A DNA stretch of 64,000 nt from Nitrosomonadales bacterium. Its GTDB lineage: Bacteria; Pseudomonadota; Gammaproteobacteria; Burkholderiales; Gallionellaceae. The position numbers and the translations under genes were made by a program. Each line of letters begins with the position of its first letter. Within the stretch, counting starts at the first letter, position 1. Positions 1-7,039 of the stretch are shown here, piece after piece. The notes below the pieces were generated by a model that searched no databases, was not told the origin of the DNA, and saw nothing but the letters and a program-made list of their open reading frames with translations. The stretch lies in NCBI GenBank assembly GCA_023259055.1, contig JAHFQZ010000007.1:42397-106396 (forward strand). The letters are read 5' to 3'.

Positions 1-320
1 AGGTCGTCGGGACCCGGCTCTTCGACCTCGCCCTTGCGCTGCAGCAGCACGCCGATCGGGCGCTGTGTGCGGGCCGCGAACTGGGCGGCGGCAAGCGAAC
101 GGGTGCGGCCGATGGTGATCGGAACCAGCGCGCCGGGGAACAGCACCATGTTGCGCACCGGCAGGATGATCAGCGCATCCTCGGGTAGCGGCTTCGCGGT
201 ATGCGTTGCTGCCTCGTGCGCCGTGCTGGCCGCAGATTCGCCATGCGCGGCGAATGCGGGCGTATTGCCCTCTGCCTGCGCAGGGTTGCGGGTATCCTCT
301 TTTTCGGTCATCGCGTTCAT
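1..320 (-). CDS. lon: Lon protease, N-terminal part (cut by window edge)
   Basis: ATP-dependent serine protease Lon, which degrades damaged and regulatory proteins in the cytoplasm. Only the first 106 codons are in the window. After an Ala/Glu-rich lead of about 45 residues comes the start of the LON substrate-binding domain, recognisable by ILPVRNMVLFPG and by PITIGRTRS. The ATG at 320 was chosen because AGGAAG lies 7 nt upstream; an in-frame ATG at 311 is a weaker alternative. The start overlaps the hsp20 stop by 4 nt (ATGA), so the two are probably translated together from the heat-shock-type promoter near 790. The ATPase and protease domains lie outside the window. Confidence 0.9.
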   Translation of the reverse strand, partial: MNAMTEKEDTRNPAQAEGNTPAFAAHGESAASTAHEAATHTAKPLPEDALIILPVRNMVLFPGALVPITIGRTRSLAAAQFAARTQRPIGVLLQRKGEVEEPGPDD

Positions 321-724
321 CTCATCTTCCTTATGGTAAGTACAAGACAGCCATCGCTCCATTGTTGCGAGTCCAGTTCAAGCCGAATCTGCGGCAGCAC
401 AAGACGCCGCTCGAAGTAACCGTGGGGAATCTCCAGCCGCTCAATCGAGCAGTGGCGATCCTGCAGCGCTACCCGGCGCATGGCGCGGATCAGCAGCGTG
501 CGCCCCTCGATCTTCGCCTCGGCATTGGCGGGTGACACACCGGGCAGCGCGACGACGACCACAAACTCGCGCTCGTCCTCGAACACGTCCACAGGCGGCT
601 GCCACGCCACGCGCGCGCCACGCGGATAGTCGAGGCGGAAAAACTGCCGCTGCATCCGCTCAGCCTGATTCAGAAACTGCAAAGCCTCAGCCCACATCCA
701 GTTGATCGGGTCACGTGACGGCAT
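317..724 (-). CDS. Hsp20/alpha-crystallin family small heat shock protein
   Basis: Holdase chaperone of the small heat-shock protein family, 135 aa, expected to bind unfolding proteins in the cytoplasm. The alpha-crystallin core spans about residues 38-135: WQPPVDVFEDEREFVVVVALPGV is followed by the strand and loop pattern of the family, ending in CLVLTIRK. The usual C-terminal IxI tail is absent or very short. The open frame extends further upstream to 895, but the ATG at 724 has a strong GGAGG 6-7 nt before it and the upstream residues look non-coding. It overlaps lon by 4 nt, and a sigma-32-like promoter lies about 50 bp upstream, fitting a heat-shock operon. Confidence 0.85.
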   Translation of the reverse strand: MPSRDPINWMWAEALQFLNQAERMQRQFFRLDYPRGARVAWQPPVDVFEDEREFVVVVALPGVSPANAEAKIEGRTLLIRAMRRVALQDRHCSIERLEIPHGYFERRLVLPQIRLELDSQQWSDGCLVLTIRKMR

Positions 725-775
725 AAAAGACCTCCGCGCAAATTGGTTTGGAAAGTTGATCCGGCATGTGAAGTG

Positions 776-803
776 AAATGGGGACGGTTTTATTAATTTC
801 CAG
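776..803 (-). promoter_or_regulatory. Sigma-32 (RpoH)-type promoter for hsp20-lon
   Basis: On the minus strand CTGGAAA (803-797) is followed after 13 nt by CCCCATTT (783-776). This matches the heat-shock sigma factor consensus CTTGAAA-N(11-16)-CCCCATNT at all but one or two positions. It lies about 50 nt before the hsp20 start, so transcription would begin near 768. The match and its placement before two heat-shock genes support each other. Confidence 0.75.
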
Positions 804-812
804 TGGTAGCAA

Positions 813-873
813 TTCAGTGAGACTGCGGAACCCACTATAATCCGATTGATGCGTAGTATCAGATAAGATACTA
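813..873 (+). promoter_or_regulatory. hicAB promoter with inverted-repeat operator
   Basis: TTCAGT (813-818) and TATAAT (836-841) are separated by 17 bp, giving a housekeeping promoter. Just downstream a perfect 7-bp inverted repeat, TAGTATC-6 nt-GATACTA (854-860 and 867-873), covers the expected transcription start. HicB proteins with a DNA-binding C-terminus commonly repress their own operon, so this is the likely operator. Confidence 0.6.
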
Positions 874-879
874 TTAAGC

Positions 880-1125
880 ATGAACAAGCGGGCAAAAATA
901 CTGGATGCCATGCGCAACAACCCGCGCGATTGGCACATCGACGACCTGCTGGTTGTTGCCAGACAATTCAACATCGAATGCAGGAACAACGGCGGCAGTC
1001 ATCACGTGTTCAGTTTTACGAAAGTGGAAATGGATGTCACTGTGCCAGCACACCGCCCCATCAAACCCGTGTATATCCGCCAGTTCCTGTTACTGGTAAA
1101 TATCGTGAAGGAGTTAAAGAAATGA
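880..1125 (+). CDS. hicA: HicA-type toxin (mRNA interferase)
   Basis: Toxin of a HicAB type II toxin-antitoxin pair, 81 aa; family members have a dsRNA-binding-like fold and cleave mRNA. The signature GGSHHVF with the catalytic histidine (His41) is present, followed by VPAHRPIKPVYIRQFL, typical of HicA. Length matches the family. The ATG lies right after the inverted repeat and has no clear Shine-Dalgarno sequence, which may keep toxin synthesis low. The stop overlaps the hicB start by 4 nt (ATGA). Gene order is toxin first, as in classic hicAB. It appears intact. Confidence 0.88.
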   Translation: MNKRAKILDAMRNNPRDWHIDDLLVVARQFNIECRNNGGSHHVFSFTKVEMDVTVPAHRPIKPVYIRQFLLLVNIVKELKK

Positions 1126-1529
1126 CCACTGCGACCATCAAGAAAATAAAAACTGTCAGACCGCCTTATCCCTTCGAGGCATATTCTCATGTTATCAGCC
1201 AGATTCCCAAAGAGGATGGCGGGGGTTTCCTGATCACTTTTCCCGATCTACCCGGCTGCATGTCGGATGGAGAGACCGAAGCCGAAGCGGTTGCAAACGG
1301 CAAGGATGCGTTCAAGGCTTGGGTGTCTGCGCGCAAAGATGCCGACAAAGAAATTCCCGAACCGTTTTACCGCCCAGACACCGTGCCTGAAGTATCCGGC
1401 AAATTTGTAACGCGCCTGCCCAAGTCCGTCCACGCCAAATTAGCGGAGCGCGCCAAGGCAGAAGGCGTCAGTTTGAACACGTTGGTGCTGGCACTCGTGG
1501 CAGAGGGGCTTGGGCGAAAGGCGGCATAA
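1122..1529 (+). CDS. hicB: HicB-type antitoxin
   Basis: Antitoxin partner of HicA, 135 aa. The N-terminal half (about residues 18-80) is the partially degraded RNase H-like HicB domain with GGGFLITFPDLPGCMSDG; the C-terminal part (about 92-135), GKFVTRLPKSVHAKLAERAK onward, is a ribbon-helix-helix-like DNA-binding domain of the HicB/Arc type. It should neutralise HicA by direct contact and bind the inverted repeat upstream of hicA. The start at 1122 overlaps the hicA stop, and the longer open frame upstream is just hicA read in another phase. Confidence 0.88.
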   Translation: MTTATIKKIKTVRPPYPFEAYSHVISQIPKEDGGGFLITFPDLPGCMSDGETEAEAVANGKDAFKAWVSARKDADKEIPEPFYRPDTVPEVSGKFVTRLPKSVHAKLAERAKAEGVSLNTLVLALVAEGLGRKAA

Positions 1530-1537
1530 AACAATGC

Positions 1538-1780
1538 AACACGACCCCTTTGACCACTCGCACTGCGCACCGTTGCGGAAGCGTATGGCGGCCTTGGGGC
1601 AGTTGCGGCTGAAGCTGGGATCAGCCGCGAATCACTGTATCGAACACTCTCCGCCAAGGGCAACCCGACACTGAAAACGCTGCTTGCTGTACTGAAAGCC
1701 GTGGGCATGAAACTCTCGGTAGAGCCAGATCAGCATGCTGCGGCATAAGCCGGAAAAGTATTTCGAACACGACCCCTTTG
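1538..1780. repeat. 15-bp direct repeats around the antitoxin remnant
   Basis: AACACGACCCCTTTG occurs at 1538-1552 and again at 1766-1780, 228 bp apart, enclosing the broken antitoxin gene. A perfect 15-bp match this close together is unlikely by chance. It could mark a deletion or duplication that removed the rest of the module. Confidence 0.6.
1554..1748 (+). pseudogene. Remnant of a HigA/HTH-type addiction antidote gene
   Basis: The frame reads LRTVAEAYGGLGAVAAEAGI, then SRESLYRTLSAKGNPTLKTL and KAVGMKLSVEPDQ before a stop at 1746-1748. This is the C-terminal helix-turn-helix half of the 'addiction module antidote' family, whose members carry GLSRESLYRAL...GNP. An in-frame TGA at 1551 closes the frame and there is no start codon or N-terminal part, so the gene is broken. 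No toxin gene remains beside it. It sits between two copies of a 15-bp direct repeat. Confidence 0.6.
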
Positions 1781-1785
1781 TACCT

Positions 1786-2094
1786 TTACGTTAACGAAGA
1801 GCCGACTAAGTCCGTTCCGAGAGCAGCCAGTTCGGCGTAGGCGCCGTCCCAGCCAGCATCCGCGATTCGGTTCACCGCAGCAAGGACTTCTTTACGCAGA
1901 CTCGCATCGATTAGGACTGCAGCATTTAACCGTTGCAGCCGCGCCTCGAAGTTCTTCTTGAATGCGGTGAAGTCGGTCGGATGAGACAGTGCGCCAATGA
2001 CATTGTTGGATTGTGCTACGGTAATATCAAATGTGGTTGACCCGTTTCCAAAGATACGGTCTACCAGCGATGCAAAAACGGCTCTTTGTGTCAT
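1786..2094 (-). CDS. Hypothetical protein, 102 aa
   Basis: I do not recognise the family. The protein is 102 aa, soluble in appearance, rich in Ala and Leu, with alternating helical stretches (residues 43-95) and no signal peptide or membrane segment. The start at 2094 is supported by GGAG 6 nt upstream. It is transcribed toward the antitoxin remnant and away from the tRNA-Asn remnant, inside the accessory strip, so it may be cargo of the same small acquired region. Coding potential is moderate: good ribosome site and protein-like composition, but no motif. Confidence 0.5.
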   Translation of the reverse strand: MTQRAVFASLVDRIFGNGSTTFDITVAQSNNVIGALSHPTDFTAFKKNFEARLQRLNAAVLIDASLRKEVLAAVNRIADAGWDGAYAELAALGTDLVGSSLT

Positions 2095-2367
2095 AGATTC
2101 TCCAAGGCGAGGCGATTACTTATAGTCTGTCGTAAGTATCGCACTTTTGAGGTGCTCAAGATGAACAGTGGCAAAGTCATCATAGTCTGCTTCGTATAGC
2201 AAAGCGGTCGCACTTCTGGCCACCACGTAACGCCTGCTTTGGCCGATTAGTGAGCATTAGATAAAACGTTGTCGAGTTTCTGTTCACTAGACTTGGTAAT
2301 ATGCAGCATATTTACATCAGGTGCAGTATAATTATGCAACTGATTTAATTGATTTAATTGATTGACG

Positions 2368-2437
2368 CCCCAGTGGTGGCTCAGGAATACGACGGTTAAT
2401 TCGCAGGCCGTAGATTCGAAGCCTACTCGGGGAGCCA
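2368..2437 (+). pseudogene. Decayed tRNA-Asn (GTT) copy
   Basis: The 3' half reads like tRNA-Asn: GTTAAT anticodon region, CGCAGG, a T-arm with ATTCGAAGC between GTAG and CTAC, then TCGGGGAG and CCA ending at 2437. Compared with an ordinary Asn tRNA about 4 nt are missing from the anticodon stem-loop (ACGG runs straight into TTAAT), and the D-arm and 5' acceptor strand are not recognisable apart from GGCTCAG. It cannot fold normally, so it is a remnant, probably an old integration site, since tRNA 3' ends are common attachment sites. Confidence 0.6.
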
Positions 2438-2453
2438 GGCATAACAAGCGATC

Positions 2454-2485
2454 AGGCCATCCTTTGAGGTGGCCTTTTGTTTTTT
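2454..2485 (+). terminator. Rho-independent terminator after the tRNA-Asn remnant
   Basis: AGGCCATC pairs with GGTGGCCT around the loop CTTTGA, followed by TTTTGTTTTTT. Its position 16 nt after the CCA end suggests it belonged to the original tRNA transcript. Confidence 0.75.
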
Positions 2486-2641
2486 CGAGCGGATCAGTCC
2501 CTGACCGCCGGCGACGATGAGTTCAAGAACGACTCGGGCGCAAGAATGATCGAGTCGAATGTTTTGGCAGACCAGGAGTCCAGCGGGTGATCCCTTCAGC
2601 AAGGGGTCAGTCGGTTTTAACTAATATATGGAGCAATACCA

Positions 2642-3178
2642 GTGACCAACGCACAACGCAAAGCACTCAGCCGCATGGCTGCAATGAATTCAGCAAGTAA
2701 CGACCGCAAGCCTGAACTAACGCTCAGCAGCGCGTTTTTGCCGCATGAGGCAGGCGCGTATTACCTTGCGACGGTGGGGACTGTCGGCAAGATCATCAAG
2801 CTATTTGCCAAGGAAATCGAGCCGCCCGTTTACACCTACGCCATCACCACCATTCGTTTTGAACAGGATCCCGATACCGGTAAATGGATCTGGTTTGATG
2901 GTAAGGAAAAGCTATCCCCACGCAAAAATCCAGATGGTTGGCGTCTTGGCAGCAAGAAGTTATTTGACACACGCGAAGGCGCAGAGGCTGAGCTTCAGCG
3001 CGTGATGGTCAAAAACGGTGACCGGGTAACCAAGGTACATGACCTGCCAGACGATATGACTGAACTAAGAAAGATCCGTAGCGCCCACCATCCAGACCGC
3101 AATAACCCCGATTCCGACCATGATCTCTATCAGGCTGTTATCGAGAAGATTGACAGGATGCGTGCGGTGAATGTATGA
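2642..3178 (+). CDS. Hypothetical protein with a C-terminal HPD motif
   Basis: Protein of 178 aa starting at GTG (2642) with GGAG about 10 nt upstream. No known family recognised over its length. The C-terminus reads LRKIRSAHHPDRNN, then DLYQAVIEKIDRMR; the HPD tripeptide at residues 150-152 followed by a helix is the hallmark of DnaJ J-domains, but only helices II-III seem present and the flanking sequence is short. A middle part (65-125) resembles a small beta-rich domain with DPDTGKWIWFDGKEKL. It might recruit Hsp70, or the HPD may be chance. It stands alone after the tRNA-Asn remnant. Confidence 0.65.
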   Translation: MTNAQRKALSRMAAMNSASNDRKPELTLSSAFLPHEAGAYYLATVGTVGKIIKLFAKEIEPPVYTYAITTIRFEQDPDTGKWIWFDGKEKLSPRKNPDGWRLGSKKLFDTREGAEAELQRVMVKNGDRVTKVHDLPDDMTELRKIRSAHHPDRNNPDSDHDLYQAVIEKIDRMRAVNV

Positions 3179-3313
3179 ACCACACCGTAGTCACGACATG
3201 CAGCATTCGTTCAGCGTGATTCCAAACTGCATGGTGTGATTGGGCAATAACAGAAGCTGCAATCTGACAGTATGTGTCAGGTCAAGGTTGAGCTATTACA
3301 CGCTACGCGAGTT

Positions 3314-4204
3314 TCACGTTAATCGTAGCGCCTGACCGATTCCCGTGTCATCCAGACTTTCCCCAATGACTACCAGCCTGCCTGCCGCAACGTCCTTATC
3401 GAAGCGTACAGAATCTGTTTTCCCGAAGGTGATATCAAAGCGATACGGGCCGTTCGTTGTGCTGACCAGCGCCTTCGCTCGCGCCACATGCCCGAACTTA
3501 CCGCGTGAAAGTTCATCGAATATTTGTTGCACCAAAGCAAACTCCATCTGGTCCGCAAGCGGGAAGGAATATGTTTCAAATTTTAGATGGCTGTTGCCAG
3601 CAACGATCATGCGCTGCACTGGTGCGTCCGGCAGGGGTATGTCGATTTTGGCATTGACTGTGCGGAACAGGATGGCCCGGGGGTTGACGGTGCTGATCAG
3701 GCGTTCGGCGGCGTCGATGGCTGACGGGCTTGCGAGGTCGGTCTTGTTCACCAGGATAACATCGGAGTTCACGATCTGGTCCTCGAAGAAGGTTCCGTAC
3801 ATTTCCGATTCGTAGAGCTCCGCGAACTCCGTGGAGTCGACGATGCCGATGACCGAGGCGGAGCCGGTGCCGGCACTTTCGATTGCCTCCAGTACGCCCG
3901 ACGGCGAGGCCACACCGCTCGGCTCGATCAGCAAGTGCTCGGGCGAGAATTGCGCCACGATGCTCTGGATGGACGTGACAAGGTCGAGCTTGAGGGTGCA
4001 GCAGATGCAACCGCTCGGTAGCTCCACCGATTCGATATCGCCTGCGGAGAATATCTCGCCGTCGATGCCTGCCTTCGCGAAGTCATTGACGAGTACTACC
4101 GTTTTTCCTGGCTTGCCGGTCTTGTCAGACCTGTCGGCCACGAAGTTCCGGATGAACGTGGTCTTTCCTGAACCAAGTAATCCGCACACTACCGTAGTTT
4201 TCAT
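3314..4204 (-). CDS. CobW/COG0523-family GTPase (metal-chaperone type)
   Basis: G3E-family GTPase of 296 aa. It has the P-loop GLLGSGKTT (residues 8-16), the metal-binding CICC motif (66-69) that defines CobW-like proteins, IEPSG (switch II region, 93-97), and NKTD for guanine recognition (153-156); the C-terminal CobW domain follows from about 215. Such proteins deliver Zn, Co or other metals to target enzymes. It lies 30 bp downstream of the DUF1638 gene on the same strand, so the two form an operon, and a role in metal or corrinoid handling for that partner is inferred. Substrate metal cannot be read from the sequence. Confidence 0.85.
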   Translation of the reverse strand: MKTTVVCGLLGSGKTTFIRNFVADRSDKTGKPGKTVVLVNDFAKAGIDGEIFSAGDIESVELPSGCICCTLKLDLVTSIQSIVAQFSPEHLLIEPSGVASPSGVLEAIESAGTGSASVIGIVDSTEFAELYESEMYGTFFEDQIVNSDVILVNKTDLASPSAIDAAERLISTVNPRAILFRTVNAKIDIPLPDAPVQRMIVAGNSHLKFETYSFPLADQMEFALVQQIFDELSRGKFGHVARAKALVSTTNGPYRFDITFGKTDSVRFDKDVAAGRLVVIGESLDDTGIGQALRLT

Positions 4205-4234
4205 CTCAATTAATCCACTAGCCCGTGACGTCTG

Positions 4235-4876
4235 TTATTCGGTTGCCCGCGCTGCTGCCGCCTGTGCGGCGATCTTCTGGGCTTTTTCCAGATGTTCTTC
4301 CAGCACCGCGGTAGTTCCCGTTGTCTTCTCCAGCGTCAGCGAGAAGATGTCGCAAACCTCGTTTGCTTTGCCGATGTAGTGGTCGTCGTTTCCCACCCCG
4401 GTGTCGATGTAAAGCCCGATCCGGAAGGCAGACATAATTCTCTTGGCCATTTCTATCGGGTCTTTGCCGTATTTCACTACCCTGTCCAGATGGTTTCCCT
4501 TGATGACCATTTCGGCCCCGCGCTCCGCCCAGCCGGGGCTCATGAACCACGTCCCGATTTCTTTGCGGGTCGCTTCGTGATGTTTTTCCGGCGTCATGAA
4601 TATCTGGATGCAGTCTTCCATCTGCGGCAGCACCACCGGTATGTCGATCTCGGCCTCTATCCCTTTCAGCGATTGGCAATAGCCGTAGCCGAGGAAGATC
4701 ACATCCACCTTGTCCTTGATGGTCTTCACTTTTTCCAGGACGGACTCTTTCATCTTTTTCGGAGTGCTGTGGAGCGCCGCCTCAAGATAGATGACCTCGG
4801 TGATGCCGGGGGTTTTGCTTAAGAGCTTGTCCAGCTCAAGCTTCATGATGTCGCATGCAATAACGCCGATTCTCAA
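4235..4876 (-). CDS. DUF1638 family protein
   Basis: Protein of 213 aa that I recognise as DUF1638 from its start RIGVIACDIMKLEL, the segment IFLGYGYCQSLKGIE (59-73) and MEDCIQIF (86-93), with several conserved cysteines and histidines. The family is best known from anaerobes, where I recall it beside corrinoid-dependent methyltransferase genes; its biochemistry is unknown. The start is TTG at 4876, chosen for the strong GGAGGT 7 nt upstream. The tail is alanine-rich. It forms a two-gene operon with the CobW-type GTPase. No methyltransferase or corrinoid protein gene is in the window, so the pair is isolated here and may have been acquired. Confidence 0.8.
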   Translation of the reverse strand: MRIGVIACDIMKLELDKLLSKTPGITEVIYLEAALHSTPKKMKESVLEKVKTIKDKVDVIFLGYGYCQSLKGIEAEIDIPVVLPQMEDCIQIFMTPEKHHEATRKEIGTWFMSPGWAERGAEMVIKGNHLDRVVKYGKDPIEMAKRIMSAFRIGLYIDTGVGNDDHYIGKANEVCDIFSLTLEKTTGTTAVLEEHLEKAQKIAAQAAAARATE

Positions 4877-5193
4877 ATCAGATACCTCCAGAATTGCAGG
4901 GTACGCCGCCCTACTCCAGCGGCGCTTATCAAGTTAACTCACGGAATCAGTCCCAGAAAAAAACCCCGCATTGACGCCCGCCATATTGAAATTGTTTTAG
5001 CTTGCCTACTTCCGCCGCAAGCCACGCGGAACAATACAAATGATAGCACTCCACCATGAAATGAGCGACACATCGAGTCCACATTTCGAAGCATTCTCTG
5101 CAATCCTCAATTACGTATTAGCTACGTCATCATGAAGGAAGGCCAAGGTAATACAATAACCACTTGCGCCAATTTTCCGGATTCACCTTTGAC

Positions 5194-5592
5194 ATGAATT
5201 TCGACAACGACACCGAAAATAAATTCCGCATCGACAAGTGGCTTTGGGCTGCGCGTTTTTTCAAGACGCGTTCACTGGCTTCCGATGCGGTTGAGTGCGG
5301 CAAGGTGCTGGTCAACGAGGCGCGCGTCAAACCGGCCAAGGCAGTGGCGGTGGGAGACAGGCTGGACATCCGCATCGGGCAGGTTCAGTTCGTCGTTGAT
5401 GTGCTGGCACTGTCGAATAAACGCGGTTCCGCACCCGAGGCCCAAAAGCTGTATCGCGAGACCGAAGAGAGCCGTCAACGGCGGGAAACTATCGCAGCCC
5501 ACAACAAGGCGTTGCCGCAGCCTTTCCATTTCAAGGGCAGGCCAACCAAGCGTGACCGGCGGGAGATCGAGCGGTTGAAGAAGGGCGGGTGA
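5194..5592 (+). CDS. hslR: S4-domain ribosome-associated heat shock protein Hsp15
   Basis: RNA-binding protein of 132 aa. The S4 domain opens with FRIDKWLWAARFFKTRSLA and continues through GKVLVNEARVKPAK and GDRLDIR; the C-terminal half is the basic, Arg/Lys-rich tail of Hsp15 (RETIAAHNKA, GRPTKRDRREIERLKKG). Hsp15 binds free 50S subunits that carry nascent chains after translation is aborted, helping recycle them. ATG at 5194 was preferred to an upstream TTG (5164) because family members begin just before the IDKWLW segment. It appears to be a single-gene unit followed by palindromic repeats. Confidence 0.88.
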   Translation: MNFDNDTENKFRIDKWLWAARFFKTRSLASDAVECGKVLVNEARVKPAKAVAVGDRLDIRIGQVQFVVDVLALSNKRGSAPEAQKLYRETEESRQRRETIAAHNKALPQPFHFKGRPTKRDRREIERLKKGG

Positions 5593-5646
5593 TGCCGGCT
5601 AGCTGCGGTTCTGGGTCAGCGACACGGCTGCTCTTCGTGGTGACCC

Positions 5647-5668
5647 TTCGCCCGGCTCAGGGCGAACG
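5647..5668. repeat. Small palindromic repeat
   Basis: TTCGCCCGGCTCAGGGCGAA forms a 7-bp stem (TTCGCCC/GGGCGAA) with a 6-nt loop. This type of hairpin is widely dispersed in proteobacterial intergenic DNA. It lies just past hslR and could end its transcript. Confidence 0.6.
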
Positions 5669-5696
5669 AAAATTTCTTAAGGATAATTTTATAATT

Positions 5697-5765
5697 CGTC
5701 ACACCGGCGGAGGCCGGTGTCCAGTTTATTGAAAATACTGGATTCCGGCCTTCGCCGGAATGACG
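5697..5765. repeat. REP-like long palindrome
   Basis: A 69-bp imperfect inverted repeat: CGTCA...CCGGCGGAGGCCGG...TCCAGT on the left and ACTGGA...CCGGCCTTCGCCGG...TGACG on the right, around an A+T-rich centre TTATTGAAAAT. The arms resemble the common dispersed element with the core CCGGCGAAGGCCGG. It separates hslR from the convergent metalloprotease gene. Confidence 0.8.
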
Positions 5766-5808
5766 AAATCTGAATTTTTTGAGGTGCTCTTAGTGAGCGA
5801 GATTGGTG

Positions 5809-6882
5809 CTAACGCAATTTCAGAAACTCTTCCAGAAATTTTCGTTTCGTAGCGCACCGCTTTTCTTCCCAACAGGATTTATAGGTTTTCACGATCTGGC
5901 CGTCGTGGTAGATGCGTATTTCCAGCGGGCGTTTCAGCATCACAGTGTGCACGTAGCTGACAAACGATTCCGCAAAATCATCCTCCAGGCTGGTGGCCGC
6001 ATAGAGTGTCGGGAAATTGGTATTTTCGAGCTGGTCATAAACCCCGGCCATCTGATTACCATTCAGCTTCGCGCCGAAGTAATACACGGTATCTTTTCGC
6101 AGCGGGAATTGTGATTCGAACTGGCTAATGTATCGACTGTCGCTTTGATCTCCGTTTTGCCAGGAAAGCATGGCAAACGGATACCGATCGAGGGAGATTT
6201 TATTTTTTGATTGCCCCCATTGCGGGTGGATTTTCTCACCCAATGAAAGGATATGCCCCAGCTCGTGCAGCAGGATATATTGAATTTCGTTCTTGCGGTT
6301 ATCCTGTCCGCTGGCTTCGATAGTGGCGTCCAGCCGGTATTGGGGATCCGCAATAAATGGCGAGCGCTCTTTCCATGTTGCCCATGCATTGGCCGTGCTT
6401 TTCGAGAGCACATCGATATCCAGCACGATAAAGCCGGCGTTGGGGCCAAATATGCCCTTATTGATAAAATCGGTGTAGCCGGTTCCACCCAGGTCTTTTA
6501 CGAAGTAGATGCCCGCCAATTTTTTTGAGATGAGCCGCTTTACTTGCTCGGGCAATTCAGCAATCGCATCGTTTACGTCTTTGAGAAAATCTTCCGGTGG
6601 CGTGGCGGCTTGCGGTCTGTTGGCAAATCCGCCAACGATGTTGTCTAGATTCAGGTAAGCCACCAATTCGTCGGGTGCGCTGCCTACCCTTTTTTCCACG
6701 GGTTTTTTGAACGCGGATTTCCAGTACGACATTTTCTTGATCGGGCTTTGCGAGCGCAGCTCGGTAGCGCATTTCTTGTCGTCGTTCTGGCAAGGCAGTG
6801 CAATGGAAGTTTGAGCGAACGCTCCGGATTGCAGTCCGGCAATAATAAGAGCGGCCAGAATCAGCTTGAAATTTCGCAACAT
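5809..6882 (-). CDS. Putative secreted zinc metalloprotease (HELGH)
   Basis: Exported protein of 357 aa with a Sec signal peptide (residues 1-23, cleavage after AFA). HELGH at 206-210 is an HExxH zinc-binding motif, and a glutamate in DDFAESFVSYVH (Glu305) lies where the third ligand of gluzincin-type peptidases would be. Cysteines near both ends (31, 38, 337, 343) may form disulfides, as expected outside the cytoplasm. I cannot place it in a named peptidase family. No operon partner is evident. It converges on hslR across the palindromic repeats. Substrate unknown; proteolytic activity is inferred from the motif only. Confidence 0.7.
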   Translation of the reverse strand: MLRNFKLILAALIIAGLQSGAFAQTSIALPCQNDDKKCATELRSQSPIKKMSYWKSAFKKPVEKRVGSAPDELVAYLNLDNIVGGFANRPQAATPPEDFLKDVNDAIAELPEQVKRLISKKLAGIYFVKDLGGTGYTDFINKGIFGPNAGFIVLDIDVLSKSTANAWATWKERSPFIADPQYRLDATIEASGQDNRKNEIQYILLHELGHILSLGEKIHPQWGQSKNKISLDRYPFAMLSWQNGDQSDSRYISQFESQFPLRKDTVYYFGAKLNGNQMAGVYDQLENTNFPTLYAATSLEDDFAESFVSYVHTVMLKRPLEIRIYHDGQIVKTYKSCWEEKRCATKRKFLEEFLKLR

Positions 6883-7039
6883 GCGGCTCCTCCAATCTTC
6901 AAGGGGTGACTATCGGCACTGGCTCGCATCGAAGCCATGCATCGGCATCTTGCATCAAGCACCGGTTTGCATCAACACGGTTGACGCGTAAATCACAATG
7001 AGATTCTGATTCTTGATACTTGCAGGTTCGGGACAGGGA

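Noticed and set aside
317..895. Long form of the Hsp20 protein starting at 895
   Set aside because: It would run through the heat-shock promoter, and the internal ATG at 724 has a much better ribosome site.
2247..2447. 66-aa minus-strand frame over the tRNA-Asn remnant
   Set aside because: It reads through the tRNA-like sequence and repeats of TTAATTGATT; not protein-like.
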